Shown here one piece after another: positions 10,401 through 17,888 of a stretch of DNA of 64,000 nucleotides. Below the pieces are notes generated by a model. That model worked only from the letters and a program-made list of their open reading frames with translations, was not told where the DNA came from and did not search any database. Within the stretch, counting starts at the first letter, position 1; the number at the start of each line of letters is the position of its first letter. The translations under genes and the position numbers were made by a program. The DNA is from an uncultured Veillonellaceae bacterium (GTDB lineage Bacteria > Bacillota > Negativicutes > Veillonellales > Dialisteraceae): the NCBI GenBank assembly GCA_927353735.1, contig CAKMIA010000001.1:372001-436000 (forward strand), written 5' to 3'.

Positions 10401-10904
10401 GGAGTCGCGGCCGAAGGTATCGATGTAATATTCGATGATCTTCCGCGCTTCCTCCATATCCCCGTCGAGGATGGCCGAAGGGAGCTCCCCGGCCACGCAG
10501 GCGGAGAGCGCAATGATGCCCTCATGATAGCGGCTCAGCACGTCGTGATCCACCCGCGGCTTGTGATAGTAGCCTTCTGTCCAGCCCTTGGAGCAGATCT
10601 TGATGAGATTCCGATATCCTTCATTGGTCTCCGCCAGCAGGATCAGATGTCCCAGCTTCTCCCGTCCGCTCTTCTCGAAGCGGCTCCCGCGGGTGACATA
10701 GACCTCGCAGCCCATCACCGGATGGATGCCCTGCTTCAGGCATTCCCGGTAGAGATAGACAGCGCCGTACATGACGCCGTGATCCGTGATGGCCAGCGCG
10801 GTCTGCCCGAGCCCTTTTACATAGGACACCAGATCGGGGATGCGGCTGATGCCGTCAAACAGACTGTATTCGGTATGTACATGCAGATGTACGAATGGGT
10901 CCAT
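7488..10904 (-). CDS. dnaE: DNA polymerase III alpha subunit
   Basis: Replicative polymerase of the C family, 1138 aa. The N-terminal PHP domain begins with HLHVHTEYSLFDG. The palm carries the catalytic PDIDTD motif (just after FLNPERVSM). The thumb and fingers include GSAAGSIVSYLL and NKSHSVCYGWIAWQTAYLK. A C-terminal helix-hairpin-helix and an OB fold (SIGGTVARVKGKLTKKG) follow. ATG at 10904 has AGGAGG upstream and the family start MDPFVHLHVH; the longer ORF from 10931 lacks such support. It follows a terminator, so it is probably its own transcription unit. Confidence 0.97.
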   Translation of the reverse strand: MDPFVHLHVHTEYSLFDGISRIPDLVSYVKGLGQTALAITDHGVMYGAVYLYRECLKQGIHPVMGCEVYVTRGSRFEKSGREKLGHLILLAETNEGYRNLIKICSKGWTEGYYHKPRVDHDVLSRYHEGIIALSACVAGELPSAILDGDMEEARKIIEYYIDTFGRDSYFIELQNHGLPEEAAVRPVLAELAEEYGLGLVATNDFHYVRKEDARSQEIKLCISTGKTMDDPEHFRFANDEFYCKSGEEMETILGEFPGAIENTKKIADRCQVTLTFGEHKLPSFDVPEGETARSYLRKLCEAALPERYQPVTDKVRERLDYELSVIDHMGFSDYFLIVMDFIHYAKSHGIPIGPGRGSAAGSIVSYLLHITELDPLRFDLLFERFLNPERVSMPDIDTDLCYRRRSEVITYLANKYGQDHVAQIITFGTLAAKAVIRDVGRVIGMPLREVDQIAKMVPGGPGVTLKKTMEGSHEFRTLYEQDDRVHTLIDHCLKLEGLSRQSGTHAAGVVICSSPVDDYVPIQLTQDGFLQTQYEKDLDEELGLLKMDLLGLRNLTVIHDALEMIRENRGIDLDINALPSRDELTCRMLCAGDTVGVFQSESPGFTSLLVQLKPECFEDLIPMVALYRPGPLGSGMAEDFINRKHGRIPVEYPHPLLEPILKETYGVILYQEQVMRIASVMGGFSLGQADLLRRAMGHKEPEILQKQRDLFVDGALKNGVEKDTANHIFDLMVHFAGYGFNKSHSVCYGWIAWQTAYLKAHYRPEFMAAMMSCYNGDKGKVSRYIEDCRRHQVAIAAPDINRSESYFSAQGQSILFGLAGVQNVGENAVDSIIAARKAKGPFRSLSDFLERIDARTLNSRACESLIRCGAMDSFGYNRQQLLAALPEAMAAAASARQDQESGQLSLFGEEPQMKSVSYPDVPDMTPSEKIHWEKSLLGFYVSGHPLDDYKKVLDSCTPIYEINSHGMKYDGKMVSIGGTVARVKGKLTKKGQPMGYATIEDYDDAIETVIFPSVWAKAKPLLDKMDAIVCVRGRVQANEREVRLLAEEIVPLGQAGQTVRYPVSEVHLYVDRRHESQAVSDGLARILAAHHGKTPVFLHIESTRQEIAMNPQFFLDYTEAAEQELKMLLGSRAVDGRR

Positions 10905-10935
10905 ATTGCCTCCTGATAGATTCCGATTCATGCAG

Positions 10936-10966
10936 AAAAGGCAGGCCCTTCTGAAAGCCTGCCTGC
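10936..10966 (-). terminator. Terminator before dnaE
   Basis: Minus strand GGCAGGC / GCCTGCC hairpin followed by TTTTCTG, right after the stop of the 54-aa gene at 10971. Confidence 0.7.
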
Positions 10967-10970
10967 CGCG

Positions 10971-11135
10971 TTATTCCTTTTTCTGGTCGTCTGAAACGAT
11001 TTCCACGGTGTCGCCGTTCTTTTCCGCTTCTTCCCGTTCCTCTTCCGTCATTCCGGTGCCGTCCAGAACGATCTTCACACCCATCCGGTCAAGCATGTCA
11101 TCGATGGTATAGGTGTTTTTGAATAATTCTCCCAT
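10971..11135 (-). CDS. Small acidic protein, 54 aa
   Basis: ATG at 11135 is preceded by GAGGAGG at ideal spacing. It begins MGELFKNTYTIDDMLDRMG and ends in an acidic/charged tail (DDQKKE). There is no signal peptide or membrane segment. It begins 10 nt after the stop of the CydB-like gene and is followed by a terminator, so the two genes form a bicistron. The function is unknown; a cytoplasmic accessory or assembly factor for the membrane protein is a guess from position only. Confidence 0.7.
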   Translation of the reverse strand: MGELFKNTYTIDDMLDRMGVKIVLDGTGMTEEEREEAEKNGDTVEIVSDDQKKE

Positions 11136-11144
11136 AGTGCCTCC

Positions 11145-12089
11145 TCAGATATGATCCTGCCACTGGTAGACCACTTTTTTACGGAACAGCCGCCATACAA
11201 AGACGCTGAGGCTCCATACCGCCGCCGCCACGAGGAACATCGCCCCCGGTACAGCATCCATGCCGGCCTTGAGCGCCGCCAGATCCACAAAGTGAATTTT
11301 CGGGATGACCAGCACATAGGCGGAGAAATAAATGGCGATGGCAAAGAAAGCCGACGCGTAGGCCGCGGCCAGTCCCGCCTCCGGATGACGGCTCCGGGTC
11401 AGAATAAACGCCGCCGCAAAGAGAAGCGCCGTCGCGATGAGGCTCATCCAGAAATAGCCGCCTGCATCCCAGGCATCGCCCAGCGTGATGCGGAGCGTCA
11501 CCGCAAAGATGATATAGGCCAGTACGGACAGGCAGCTCGATACGAGAAATGCCGCGCGGAACCGTTCGCCCAGCGGATTGACCACCTTCACCGCCCCGTA
11601 GAGGCTTCCGATCTGGAAGCAGGCCAGCACGGTCCAGGCTGCACAGAAAATGCCGGACATGGTAAAGACGCTGCCGTCATCAATGAGAACAGCCGTCCCT
11701 AAAAGTCCCGTCAGAAACAGCGCCACCAGCGCAAAGACGCTGAGCCCCTTCATCATCACCATGGAGGAGAAGGTCTTTGTCAGAAAGACCGCCGCCATAC
11801 GGAGCAACGCGCCCCCGGCGACCAGCGCCAGCATGGTCATGTACCAGGCATGCATCCCCGTGCCGCGGATATCGGGCAGACTGATGCTCAGCATGAAGAA
11901 TCCCATGAAAAACCACAGCTCATTGCCGTCGAGGAACGGACGAAGGAGCGAGAGGATCGCCTGATTTTCCTCCCGGTTCCGGGACACCAGCGGCGCCGCC
12001 AGACAGAGTCCCCAGTCCGCCGCTTCCAGGACAAAATACAATGCAAAAAAACAGGATGGCAGCAGCAAAGCCGCTACAGATGCCTCCAT
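11145..12089 (-). CDS. CydB-like membrane protein (cytochrome bd subunit II family)
   Basis: 314 aa with about eight membrane segments. The N-terminus LYFVLEAADWGLCL and the later FLDGNELWFFMGFF match the CydB pattern (FFVLEGFDFG... DGNEVW) that packs against CydA in cytochrome bd quinol oxidase. No cydA lies next to it; the only partner is the 54-aa gene downstream. It is slightly shorter than usual CydB. The minus strand has TATAAT at 12146-12141 upstream. It may pair with a CydA encoded elsewhere or serve another complex. ATG at 12089 has AAAGGAGG upstream. Confidence 0.72.
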   Translation of the reverse strand: MEASVAALLLPSCFFALYFVLEAADWGLCLAAPLVSRNREENQAILSLLRPFLDGNELWFFMGFFMLSISLPDIRGTGMHAWYMTMLALVAGGALLRMAAVFLTKTFSSMVMMKGLSVFALVALFLTGLLGTAVLIDDGSVFTMSGIFCAAWTVLACFQIGSLYGAVKVVNPLGERFRAAFLVSSCLSVLAYIIFAVTLRITLGDAWDAGGYFWMSLIATALLFAAAFILTRSRHPEAGLAAAYASAFFAIAIYFSAYVLVIPKIHFVDLAALKAGMDAVPGAMFLVAAAVWSLSVFVWRLFRKKVVYQWQDHI

Positions 12090-12196
12090 AAAAGCCTCCT
12101 TTATACGCTACATTTCACCGATTCACTGTTTATCCTTCTGATTATAACACAAGACGGGACTTTCCCCCACTGCGGGAAGCGCAGCCCGGCCTTTCA

Positions 12197-12205
12197 TGCT
12201 ACAAT
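12197..12205 (+). promoter_or_regulatory. Extended -10 promoter of the 73-aa gene
   Basis: TGCTACAAT (TG at 12197-12198, hexamer 12200-12205) is an extended -10 about 33 nt before the start codon. No good -35 is visible. It lies divergent to the CydB-like gene. Confidence 0.5.
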
Positions 12206-12237
12206 ACAGACAAAGAAATCCGAAAGGAGAGCCTCTC

Positions 12238-12459
12238 ATGAAATTTCTGCGCTCATGGCTGTACCACACCGCCCGGAAACGGGCCGGTGCTTTCCTATGG
12301 ACTCAGCTCTGCCGGAAGGCGCCGGAGCTGCTCCGCGTCACGCCGCTGCCTTCGCCCTTCTGGTGTCTTCTTCATCCCCGGCGGGCCCTCTGGGCGTATC
12401 TATTCTGCCGCTCCCTCCGCGTCAGCCGTTTCCTTCTGGGAAAGCTGCTTCATAAATAA
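12238..12459 (+). CDS. Small basic protein, 73 aa, plus strand
   Basis: ATG at 12238 has AAAGGAGA 8 nt upstream, so the longer ORF from 12196 is not used. The protein starts MKFLRSWLYHTARKR, is very basic, and has aromatic/hydrophobic stretches (FLWTQLC, LWAYLFCRSL) resembling amphipathic helices. It is one of only two plus-strand genes and ends inside a strong bidirectional terminator shared with trpF. I do not recognise the family. A membrane-associated peptide is possible; confidence that it is translated is moderate. Confidence 0.62.
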   Translation: MKFLRSWLYHTARKRAGAFLWTQLCRKAPELLRVTPLPSPFWCLLHPRRALWAYLFCRSLRVSRFLLGKLLHK

Positions 12460-12491
12460 AAAGACCGTACCTCGTATACGGTCTTTTATTT
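12454..12491. terminator. Bidirectional terminator
   Basis: A perfect 15-bp inverted repeat (AAATAAAAGACCGTA type arms, 12454-12469 and 12477-12491) with A and T runs on both sides. The stop codons of the plus-strand 73-aa gene and of minus-strand trpF both lie inside it. Confidence 0.9.
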
Positions 12492-13097
12492 ATGGGAAGA
12501 TTCTTCTTCCCGCACCATCTGTACCAGGCGGATCATCTTCTGCCTGTCCTTCAGCCCGTTCGTCTCGGCGCCGCTGGAAATATCCACGCCGTAGGGGTGA
12601 TACGCCAGCGCCGCCCGGAGGTTGTCCAACCCGATGCCGCCGGCCATGATCCACGGCTTTTTCATGGGAGGAATGAGCCCCCAGTCAAAGGACTGCCCTG
12701 TGCCGCCGCGGCCGTGGTCGAGGAGCAGATAATCCGCCGCCGTGTCCTGCCAGCGCAGCACATCCTCCGTCGTTTTCACCGACACCACACGGATAAAGGG
12801 ACAGGAAAGCCGCCGGCGCAACGACAGCAGATACTCCTCGGATTCACCGCCGTGAAGCTGCACAGCCTGAATGATTCCCCGTTCCACCAACGCCGTGATA
12901 TGCGCCGGGTCCGCATTCACGAAGACGCCCACCGCCGGGATGTCCGGACGCAGAGCCCGGCGGATCTCCGCCGCCTTCTCATCGGACAGAAAATGCCGGC
13001 CCTGATCAAACACAAAGCCCACCCAGTCCGGATTTGCCAGATTGGCCGACTCTGCATCCTCCACACGGGTCAGTCCGCATAATTTGATTTTGCTCAT
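12486..13097 (-). CDS. trpF: Phosphoribosylanthranilate isomerase
   Basis: Third dedicated step of tryptophan synthesis, a TIM-barrel enzyme of 203 aa. KLCGLTR at the N-terminus carries the catalytic Cys, VGVFVN follows, and LLLDHGRGGTGQSFDW holds the catalytic Asp and phosphate region. GVDISSGAE near the end is the phosphate-binding loop. ATG at 13097 has AAAGGAGG. It is separated from trpDCBA by about 7 kb, with no T-box in front of it. Confidence 0.95.
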   Translation of the reverse strand: MSKIKLCGLTRVEDAESANLANPDWVGFVFDQGRHFLSDEKAAEIRRALRPDIPAVGVFVNADPAHITALVERGIIQAVQLHGGESEEYLLSLRRRLSCPFIRVVSVKTTEDVLRWQDTAADYLLLDHGRGGTGQSFDWGLIPPMKKPWIMAGGIGLDNLRAALAYHPYGVDISSGAETNGLKDRQKMIRLVQMVREEESSHK

Positions 13098-13135
13098 GGG
13101 CCGCCTCCTTTCCTGTCAGATTTTTCATCATTATA

Positions 13136-13747
13136 TCATCTCTTCCGCCGATATGCGCGGCGCATCCGGTCTGCCGCGCCCAGAAAGGTCGACGCCAGTC
13201 CGGCCCCATAGGCAATGAGTGCTCCCGTAAACAGCAGCCGACCCGACTCCCCCTCAGGCAGTGCCCCCTGCGCCGGCACTATGAGAGAAGAAGCCGTACC
13301 GCCGCCGAAAGAGGACAGGATCACGCCGCCGGACGGCATCGGCCAGAAGGCTGCGCCGTGCAGCCCTGCTTCCTCCGCAGCCAGTGCCAGACAGCCGGTC
13401 TCCTCTGCGCATGCCGGAAAATACAACACCGCCTCTCCCTGCTCCTTTCTCTGGAAAGGAAGAGAGAGCAGCCCCTCAGACAACGGTGGCTCCCCGTCCC
13501 GGAAACGGTATGCCGCGGCCGGTCGTCCCGCTTCATAGTCCCGTTCCGCATCAGCGGAGCAGAAAAACAGCCGGGAAAAACCGGCTTCCAGCAAAAGCCC
13601 CGCCAGTGCCTCCTCCTCTTCCCGCGGAAACAGCCCGGCAACCGCCGCTGATCCGGGCACAATGACGGCGCCCTGCCGCCCCTCCCGGATGCACGCCGTC
13701 ATCTGATGCAAAGACGGCGGCGCCGTGATGTTCATTCCGTCTGTCAT
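13136..13747 (-). CDS. Uncharacterised 203-aa protein with C-terminal membrane segment
   Basis: No family recognised. Residues ~25-65 (IVPGSAAVAGLFPREEEEALAG then LLLEAGFSRLFF) faintly resemble the C-terminal lobe of iron-hydrogenase-like proteins, but no cluster-ligand cysteines are seen. Two scattered Cys pairs lie in the middle. A hydrophobic stretch (LLFTGALIAYGAGLASTFL) near the C-terminus followed by RRAYRRKR suggests a tail-anchored membrane protein with an inside-positive end. It starts 51 nt after the ftsW terminator, and trpF begins 38 nt past its end, so the two may be co-transcribed. Confidence 0.65.
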   Translation of the reverse strand: MTDGMNITAPPSLHQMTACIREGRQGAVIVPGSAAVAGLFPREEEEALAGLLLEAGFSRLFFCSADAERDYEAGRPAAAYRFRDGEPPLSEGLLSLPFQRKEQGEAVLYFPACAEETGCLALAAEEAGLHGAAFWPMPSGGVILSSFGGGTASSLIVPAQGALPEGESGRLLFTGALIAYGAGLASTFLGAADRMRRAYRRKR

Positions 13748-13770
13748 CGGTGTATGTCCTCCCTTAGTAA

Positions 13771-13799
13771 AAAAAGATGCATCCGAAGACGCATCTTCT
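13771..13799 (-). terminator. Terminator after ftsW
   Basis: Minus strand AAGATGCGTC-TTCG-GATGCATCTT: a 10-bp stem with a stable UUCG tetraloop, then seven T. It begins at the ftsW stop. Confidence 0.92.
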
Positions 13800-15118
13800 T
13801 ACCAGTTCCGGTTCCCCGGCGGCTGAAAAACAGCGCCGGATACCTTCCTGAGAGATACGGGCTTTCCGGCCAGTACCTCCAGTTTTCGTTTTCTTTCATC
13901 CTCAGCCGCCGCGCGTTCTCCATATTTCACCGCATTGGCAATCAGGCCGACCGCACAGCAGTTGGTCACCAGCGCCGTGCCGCCGAAGCTGATGAAGGGA
14001 AGCGGCACCCCCGTCACAGGAAAAATTCCGATGACCATGGCGATATTCAGGAATCCCTCCACCGTAATGAGCATGGTCAGGCCGTACACGAGCAGCGCCG
14101 GATAGACCCGGGGAATCCGGCCTGCCATGCGGAATCCGATGATCAGGACCGCTGCAAACAGCCCCAAAATGATCGACGTGCCGGCGAAGCCCCACTCCTG
14201 TGCCAGCACGGCAAAGGCAAAATCCGTATACTGCTCCGGCAGGTAGAGAAATTTGGACAGCCCTTCTCCGGCCCCCTGTCCTTTGAGTCCGCCCGAGCCG
14301 ACCGCTATCAGACTCTGCACCACCTGATAGCCCTGATCACTGGCATAGGCAAAGGGATCAAACATGACCTGAAGCCGTTCCCGCCGGTACGGCTCTGCCC
14401 AGGCCACCAGCAGAAGGCCCGCGAAGGCCACCAGCCCTGACCAGAACACGTCGCTCCAGGGGGCCCCGCAGAATACGTACAGCAGAACGGGAAACACCAG
14501 AATCAGCGCGGCCGTCCCCATGTCCGGCTGAAAAATGACAAAGAGCGAAAATATCCCCGGCACGATCAGGGGCAGATAGCCCTCGACGATATCCGGCCAC
14601 TGATAGCGTTTCCCGTGAAAGGGGCGTCCCAGCATCCAGTGCACCATGCCGCCCAGAAAGGAAACCATCTTCTTTTTGCGGAGCAGATCAGCCAGATACG
14701 ACGCCGCCCACAGAACGGCCACCACCTTTGCCAGCTCCGAGGGCTGAAAACTGCCCGCATTTCCCAGAGAAATCCACCGGCGGGCTCCGTTTACGACCGT
14801 CCCCCCGATCGCCACAGAGATCAGACAGATGATGATGACCACAGCCAGGAGCGCAATCGTCCTTTTATTCTGAAGGAAAGACAGCGGCAGCCGGTAGCAG
14901 ATCAGGGCCGCTATGAGTCCCACTCCTAAATAGAGCACGTGTCTCCCTACATGAAAATACGGGCTGATCCCGTTTTCCATATTCATGTAAATGGTCGCAC
15001 TGTATACATTGGACAGACCGACCACACAGAGCAGCGCAATGATAAACAAAAACCACCGGAGTGCAGTGAGATTGCTCAGCCGTTCTCTGTCTCCGGAATC
15101 ATGGCTGCCAGACGGCAT
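13799..15118 (-). CDS. ftsW: SEDS peptidoglycan polymerase (FtsW/RodA family)
   Basis: Membrane glycosyltransferase that polymerises lipid II, 439 aa with about ten membrane segments. NGARRWISLG followed by QPSELAK is the SEDS signature, and LPEQYTDFAFAVLAQEWGF is the conserved loop. FGGTALV near the C-terminus ends the core. FtsW is favoured over RodA because of the LPE..TDF loop and the tail, but RodA is not excluded. ATG at 15118 has AAAGGGGA upstream and lies 43 nt inside trmB, so the two are translated from overlapping frames. Confidence 0.9.
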   Translation of the reverse strand: MPSGSHDSGDRERLSNLTALRWFLFIIALLCVVGLSNVYSATIYMNMENGISPYFHVGRHVLYLGVGLIAALICYRLPLSFLQNKRTIALLAVVIIICLISVAIGGTVVNGARRWISLGNAGSFQPSELAKVVAVLWAASYLADLLRKKKMVSFLGGMVHWMLGRPFHGKRYQWPDIVEGYLPLIVPGIFSLFVIFQPDMGTAALILVFPVLLYVFCGAPWSDVFWSGLVAFAGLLLVAWAEPYRRERLQVMFDPFAYASDQGYQVVQSLIAVGSGGLKGQGAGEGLSKFLYLPEQYTDFAFAVLAQEWGFAGTSIILGLFAAVLIIGFRMAGRIPRVYPALLVYGLTMLITVEGFLNIAMVIGIFPVTGVPLPFISFGGTALVTNCCAVGLIANAVKYGERAAAEDERKRKLEVLAGKPVSLRKVSGAVFQPPGNRNW

Positions 15119-15741
15119 ATATGGTTCCCCTTTCTGCTGAACTTCTCTTCATACTCGGTCTGGGCATCGCCCTCCACCGGATGGGCATGCAGATCGAAGG
15201 TCACATTCAGGAAGCGCCAGTGCATATCCGAAAATTCATCGATGGAAAAGGCAAAGAGGCCCATATTATCCGTCTTGAAGCGCACCTCTCCGTCCTGCTT
15301 CAGCAGCTTTGCATACTGCGCCAGATAGCCGCGGTAGGTCAGACGGCGTTTATAGTGCCGCTTTTTCGGCCAGGGATCGCTGAAATTCAGGTAAAAGCAG
15401 TCCACCTCGCCCGGAGCGAACAGCACAGACAGCTCTTCCGCATCGATGAGCAGAAGGCGTACATTGGACAGATGCGGATCGGACTCCGCCACCTTTTTCC
15501 CTGCATAATACAGAACGCCTGCCTCCCGTTCGATCCCTATATAATTGATCTCCGGATGCATTGCTGCCATGCGGGCGATGAACTGCCCCTTGCCCGTTCC
15601 GATCTCCACATGGAGCGGATACTCCGGATGGGGGAACAGACTCCGCCAGCGGCCGGCGATCCCTTCCGGCGGCGTGAGGAAAAGAAAATCTCCAAATACC
15701 TGAATGGCTTCATCAATCCACGGTTTTCTGCGAAGACGCAC
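15076..15741 (-). CDS. trmB: tRNA (guanine46-N7)-methyltransferase
   Basis: SAM-dependent enzyme that makes m7G46 in tRNA, 221 aa. HVEIGTGKGQFI is the SAM-binding motif, YIGIERE the second, and YLNFSDPWPKKRHYKRRL the family signature. The start is GTG at 15741 with AAAAAAGGAG just upstream. It begins 14 nt after the sulfatase-like gene and overlaps ftsW by 43 nt at its end. Confidence 0.95.
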   Translation of the reverse strand: MRLRRKPWIDEAIQVFGDFLFLTPPEGIAGRWRSLFPHPEYPLHVEIGTGKGQFIARMAAMHPEINYIGIEREAGVLYYAGKKVAESDPHLSNVRLLLIDAEELSVLFAPGEVDCFYLNFSDPWPKKRHYKRRLTYRGYLAQYAKLLKQDGEVRFKTDNMGLFAFSIDEFSDMHWRFLNVTFDLHAHPVEGDAQTEYEEKFSRKGNHICRLAAMIPETENG

Positions 15742-15755
15742 GATTTTCTCCTTTT

Positions 15756-17690
15756 TTATACTTCACTCTGCGCAGAGCCCTCTCCCGCAGCTGTTTTTCT
15801 GATTTCATCCTCCGGGAATGTAAGCGCCCAGATCGCCTGATGGTCCAGACGCAGTCCCTCTGCATCCTCGGACACCCAGATATTGCCGTACATGGTCATG
15901 AGCTGCTCGGGCATCTTGTTGTAGCCCTCATTGAACAGATCGCAGTGCCGGTCATAATGGATCTCCCGGATTCCCATAAATCCGAGGAAGGTATCATACA
16001 GCATATCATTGGTAAACGGCGTATGCACCCGGTTTTCGATCCAGACCATAGTCTCCGGCCGCTCCGCCATATATGCATCAGACGTGTAGATCCACAGCGG
16101 AATATGCACCATGGTGAAATCAAACATGTCCGCATTATGGCCGGGCCGTTCCGTCACCTGCTCCGCATGGTCGGAGAAATACATCACGCCGTCCGCCCGG
16201 AGCTGGTTCACCGCCGTATTCATGATGCCCTGCATGACATAATCATTATACAATACGGAATTGTCGTATTCGTCGGTCATGACCTGCGCCTCGGTGCGCT
16301 CCTTGGAAGTGTCCACAGGGTAATGGTAGAACGAGCCGGGATAGCGGTCCCAGTAGCTCACATGGCTCCCCATGAGATGGATGACGATGAGCTGCCGCCG
16401 GTTGTTCGGGTCCACCTTCTGCAGGTACGGGATGAGCACCTCGTCATAATCCTTGGTAACCACGTTGGTGCCGATATATTCGTTGACCCAGTACTGGGTA
16501 TCACAGGTGGAACCGATCGCGCCGATGGGCGTATCCCACACGCCGTACCGGGACTGGTTGGAGATCCAGGTCGTCGTAAAACCCGCTGCCCGCGCCATGT
16601 CAATGATGGAGTACGCATCCGCCAGGCCGATATCGTTGTACTGGTTCTTCTCCGTCAGCGCATAGGTGAGCACCTGCACCGTCTGGGTATAGCATGCATA
16701 GGCCTTGTCAAAGAAGGTATAGTGATAATCCTCGGCCGCGGCCGTCTGGAACGGCGTGGTCTTCCGGGGATACCCGTACACATTCATATGATCCCGGTTC
16801 AGCGACTCCCCGATGACCAGCACATATACGCCGTCCGGCACCTCCCGGAGCGCCTGCAGCGTCGCCGGGTCCGTGATGCGCATATGCTTCCGGCCCTCCA
16901 GAATTTTCTGGTAATCCCGGAAGCTGTCCAGTGTTTCCTTCGTTTCATACACCACATGGGCGAGTTGTGTCTCCGAGGCAGACAGGGCTGCAATGCCGCA
17001 GTTCCCGAGGAACAGGCCGAGCACAATGACGCGCTCCGTCCGCGAGGCGGGACGCATGCGGATAAAGCTCATCCGGCTCATGCGGAAGAGCAGCCAGCCG
17101 AGGCAGAAAAGCGCCGCCACCGCCGCGGCCAGTCCCGCATAGGGAATATTCACCCGCACATATTCCATCGCCTCTGACAGATTCGTCTGCGCCAGCGCCA
17201 GCATCATGTTCAGCGAAAGGAGCGAATGGGCAATAATATAGTACCCGATGTAGGTAAACTGTATGAAAATATACAGAAAAATCAGGAACAGACAAATGAC
17301 GCGCACCGGCATGCGCCCCCGTCCCGGGAGCAGCCACGCCGCTGTCAGGCACGACAAAAAAAGATAAAGCGGGGTGCTCATCTCAAAGGTGGTATCCGCC
17401 ATATCCAGAATGTGATTGGTCTGTGAGGCCAGGTACGGCACCACAAGCGACAGGAGCCATAAAAACAGGATCGTCGCCCACAGGCTGGCAGCCGCCCTGT
17501 ACAGATGGCGGCTGCAGAAAAAGGCCGTGATGAAGCCGATCTGCAAAAACAGAAAGAGCATTTTGATCTGCGAAGAGACCTGCCATCCACCGGGCGCACC
17601 GAAGAGCCAGCTCAGCAGAAAAGCCACGGCGAAGGGAATCAGCGTCGCCGCGCACCACAGGAGCCGCATCCGTTTCACATATCTCAGCAT
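15756..17690 (-). CDS. Phosphoethanolamine-transferase-like membrane enzyme
   Basis: 644 aa. The N-terminal ~240 residues contain about six to seven membrane segments, followed by an alkaline-phosphatase-fold domain outside the membrane. VLVIGESLNRDHMNVYGYP (around 290-308) is the metal/nucleophile loop, with E295 and S296 where EptA/MCR enzymes have Glu-Thr. HLMGSH (~438-443) and FSDHAE (D507, H508) supply the other metal ligands. Family members transfer phosphoethanolamine from phosphatidylethanolamine to lipid A or glycans; the acceptor here is not deducible. A Ser in the nucleophile position resembles the CptA/YhbX side of the family. It precedes trmB. Confidence 0.85.
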   Translation of the reverse strand: MLRYVKRMRLLWCAATLIPFAVAFLLSWLFGAPGGWQVSSQIKMLFLFLQIGFITAFFCSRHLYRAAASLWATILFLWLLSLVVPYLASQTNHILDMADTTFEMSTPLYLFLSCLTAAWLLPGRGRMPVRVICLFLIFLYIFIQFTYIGYYIIAHSLLSLNMMLALAQTNLSEAMEYVRVNIPYAGLAAAVAALFCLGWLLFRMSRMSFIRMRPASRTERVIVLGLFLGNCGIAALSASETQLAHVVYETKETLDSFRDYQKILEGRKHMRITDPATLQALREVPDGVYVLVIGESLNRDHMNVYGYPRKTTPFQTAAAEDYHYTFFDKAYACYTQTVQVLTYALTEKNQYNDIGLADAYSIIDMARAAGFTTTWISNQSRYGVWDTPIGAIGSTCDTQYWVNEYIGTNVVTKDYDEVLIPYLQKVDPNNRRQLIVIHLMGSHVSYWDRYPGSFYHYPVDTSKERTEAQVMTDEYDNSVLYNDYVMQGIMNTAVNQLRADGVMYFSDHAEQVTERPGHNADMFDFTMVHIPLWIYTSDAYMAERPETMVWIENRVHTPFTNDMLYDTFLGFMGIREIHYDRHCDLFNEGYNKMPEQLMTMYGNIWVSEDAEGLRLDHQAIWALTFPEDEIRKTAAGEGSAQSEV

Positions 17691-17803
17691 ACTTATCTCG
17701 TCTCCGCGTACAAATAAAATGTTTACTTTTTCTTCTTATATAAAATTTCCGTCAGCTTTTCGTCCGTTTTTTATTGTATCACATCCCCGCAAAAAATACG
17801 GCC

Positions 17804-17855
17804 GCAAAAAAGAGGAAGAAAACAGGACCTGTTTCTCCTGTTTTCTTCCTCTTTT
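17804..17855 (-). terminator. Strong terminator after flavodoxin gene
   Basis: An 18-bp perfect inverted repeat (AAGAGGAAGAAAACAGGA and its complement) with an 8-nt loop, followed on the minus strand by a T7 run. Confidence 0.92.
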
Positions 17856-17888
17856 CCCGTGATTTCCCCGCCGGCTTCCCGCACCGAC

